From: Polynucleobacter nymphae
Lineage (GTDB): Bacteria > Pseudomonadota > Gammaproteobacteria > Burkholderiales > Burkholderiaceae
Direction of reading: 5' to 3'
DNA length: 64,000 nucleotides
Assembly: GCF_018882155.1 (NCBI RefSeq)
Contig: NZ_JACVPA010000002.1
Location: forward strand, 186,001 to 250,000
A model generated the notes under the pieces. The model worked only from the letters and a program-made list of their open reading frames with translations. It was not told where the DNA came from and ran no database searches. A program made the position numbers and the translations under genes. Of this stretch, positions 63,753 to 64,000 are shown piece by piece. The number at the start of each line of letters is the position of its first letter. The stretch's first letter is position 1.

Positions 63753-64000
63753 TTATTTAACCGGCTTATCTAATTGAAACGTTACCGGAGCATCTTCATC
63801 AACCTTGTTTGAAGATGTCTCTGATTTCGAGTCTTCACCACTAGTGAAGTTGTAATCCTGGCTTTGGACTACTGCCGCAGGCTTATCTAAGAGAGTAGTG
63901 ACTAGCGCAGGGAAGGCAACAACTGCTGCAACCATAATCAGTTGCAATCCAACCCATGGCAGTGCACCCCAATAGATATCACTACTCTTCACTTCTTTTG
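63753..64000 (-). CDS. TRAP transporter large permease, C-terminal fragment cut by window edge
   Basis: The frame is open through the right edge, so at least the N-terminal part lies outside. The visible 82 codons start with K-E-V-K-S-S-D-I-Y-W-G-A-L-P-W-V-G-L-Q, a close match to the last helix of DctM large permeases (x-T-D-I-Y-x-G-x-x-P-F-x-x-L-Q), then a hydrophobic helix and a long polar acidic tail of about 45 residues. The tail is longer than in the complete TRAP permease at 42250. Convergent with the decarboxylase gene, 4 bases apart. Confidence 0.7.
   Translation of the reverse strand, partial: KEVKSSDIYWGALPWVGLQLIMVAAVVAFPALVTTLLDKPAAVVQSQDYNFTSGEDSKSETSSNKVDEDAPVTFQLDKPVK

Overview
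The window looks like a chromosomal segment of a small-genome freshwater betaproteobacterium of the Burkholderiaceae, most like Polynucleobacter. This rests on gene order and protein character (zapB-like/zapA/6S RNA, DUF3460/scpA/panC, rsfS/rlmH/maf/rng, lptF/lptG beside pepA/holC), a base composition near the middle forties percent GC, and many Bug and TRAP uptake systems. I see no insertion sequence, prophage or CRISPR array. The assignment is inference; no database was searched.

Layout. 1-5194 is a visibly A+T-richer catabolic block: the end of a class III CoA-transferase gene, a three-gene biotin-dependent acyl-CoA carboxylase (carboxyltransferase, biotin carboxylase, 75-residue biotin carrier), a Bug-type periplasmic binding protein and an unrecognised cupin-like protein. 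It lies against the 3' end of tRNA-Lys. 5383-9572 holds amiC, tsaE, queG and azlCD. 9580-15275 is a hydroxy-acid/glyoxylate cluster: an FAD/Fe-S dehydrogenase of the D-2-hydroxyglutarate type, its GntR regulator, a divergent glyoxylate aminotransferase and a GlcG/HbpS-like protein, with two TTGTATACAA palindromes between the divergent genes. 15284-25807 carries rhlE, gluQ, dnaE, three envelope glycosyltransferases and msbA. 25840-32498 is a long minus-strand housekeeping series (rng, maf, rlmH, rsfS, nadD, hemF, purD, yebC). tRNA-Leu(CAA), a CysB-like regulator, lptG/lptF, and divergent pepA-holC-lgt follow.

39244-45156 reads as a complete malonate-use operon: malonyl-CoA decarboxylase, a three-part TRAP transporter and malonyl-CoA synthetase. 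It is followed on the other strand by a TauE/SafE permease, 6S RNA (whose 5' arm runs into the end of zapA), zapA, a zapB-like gene and a large TonB-dependent receptor behind a cobalamin riboswitch.

49415-56139 is the most interesting part, an oxalate/formyl-CoA cluster. It contains a cysteine-free Crp/Fnr-type regulator, a structured leader, oxalyl-CoA decarboxylase, two formyl-CoA transferases flanking a small PAS protein, and a formyltransferase resembling the hydrolase half of 10-formyltetrahydrofolate dehydrogenase. A perfect ATTGAC-N4-GTCAAT site is centred 41.5 bases upstream of the start predicted from a TAATAT -10 element, so the adjacent regulator may activate the operon directly. 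fdhD (a formate dehydrogenase maturation factor) lies about 4 kb further on. The rest is panC, scpA, a DUF3460 gene, metG, fdhD, dcd, a large Orn/Lys/Arg decarboxylase and the C-terminal end of a TRAP permease at the right edge.

Taken together, the accessory genes handle small one- to four-carbon acids (oxalate, malonate, glyoxylate or hydroxy acids, and an unidentified carboxylate), consistent with life on photoproducts and exudates of dissolved organic matter.
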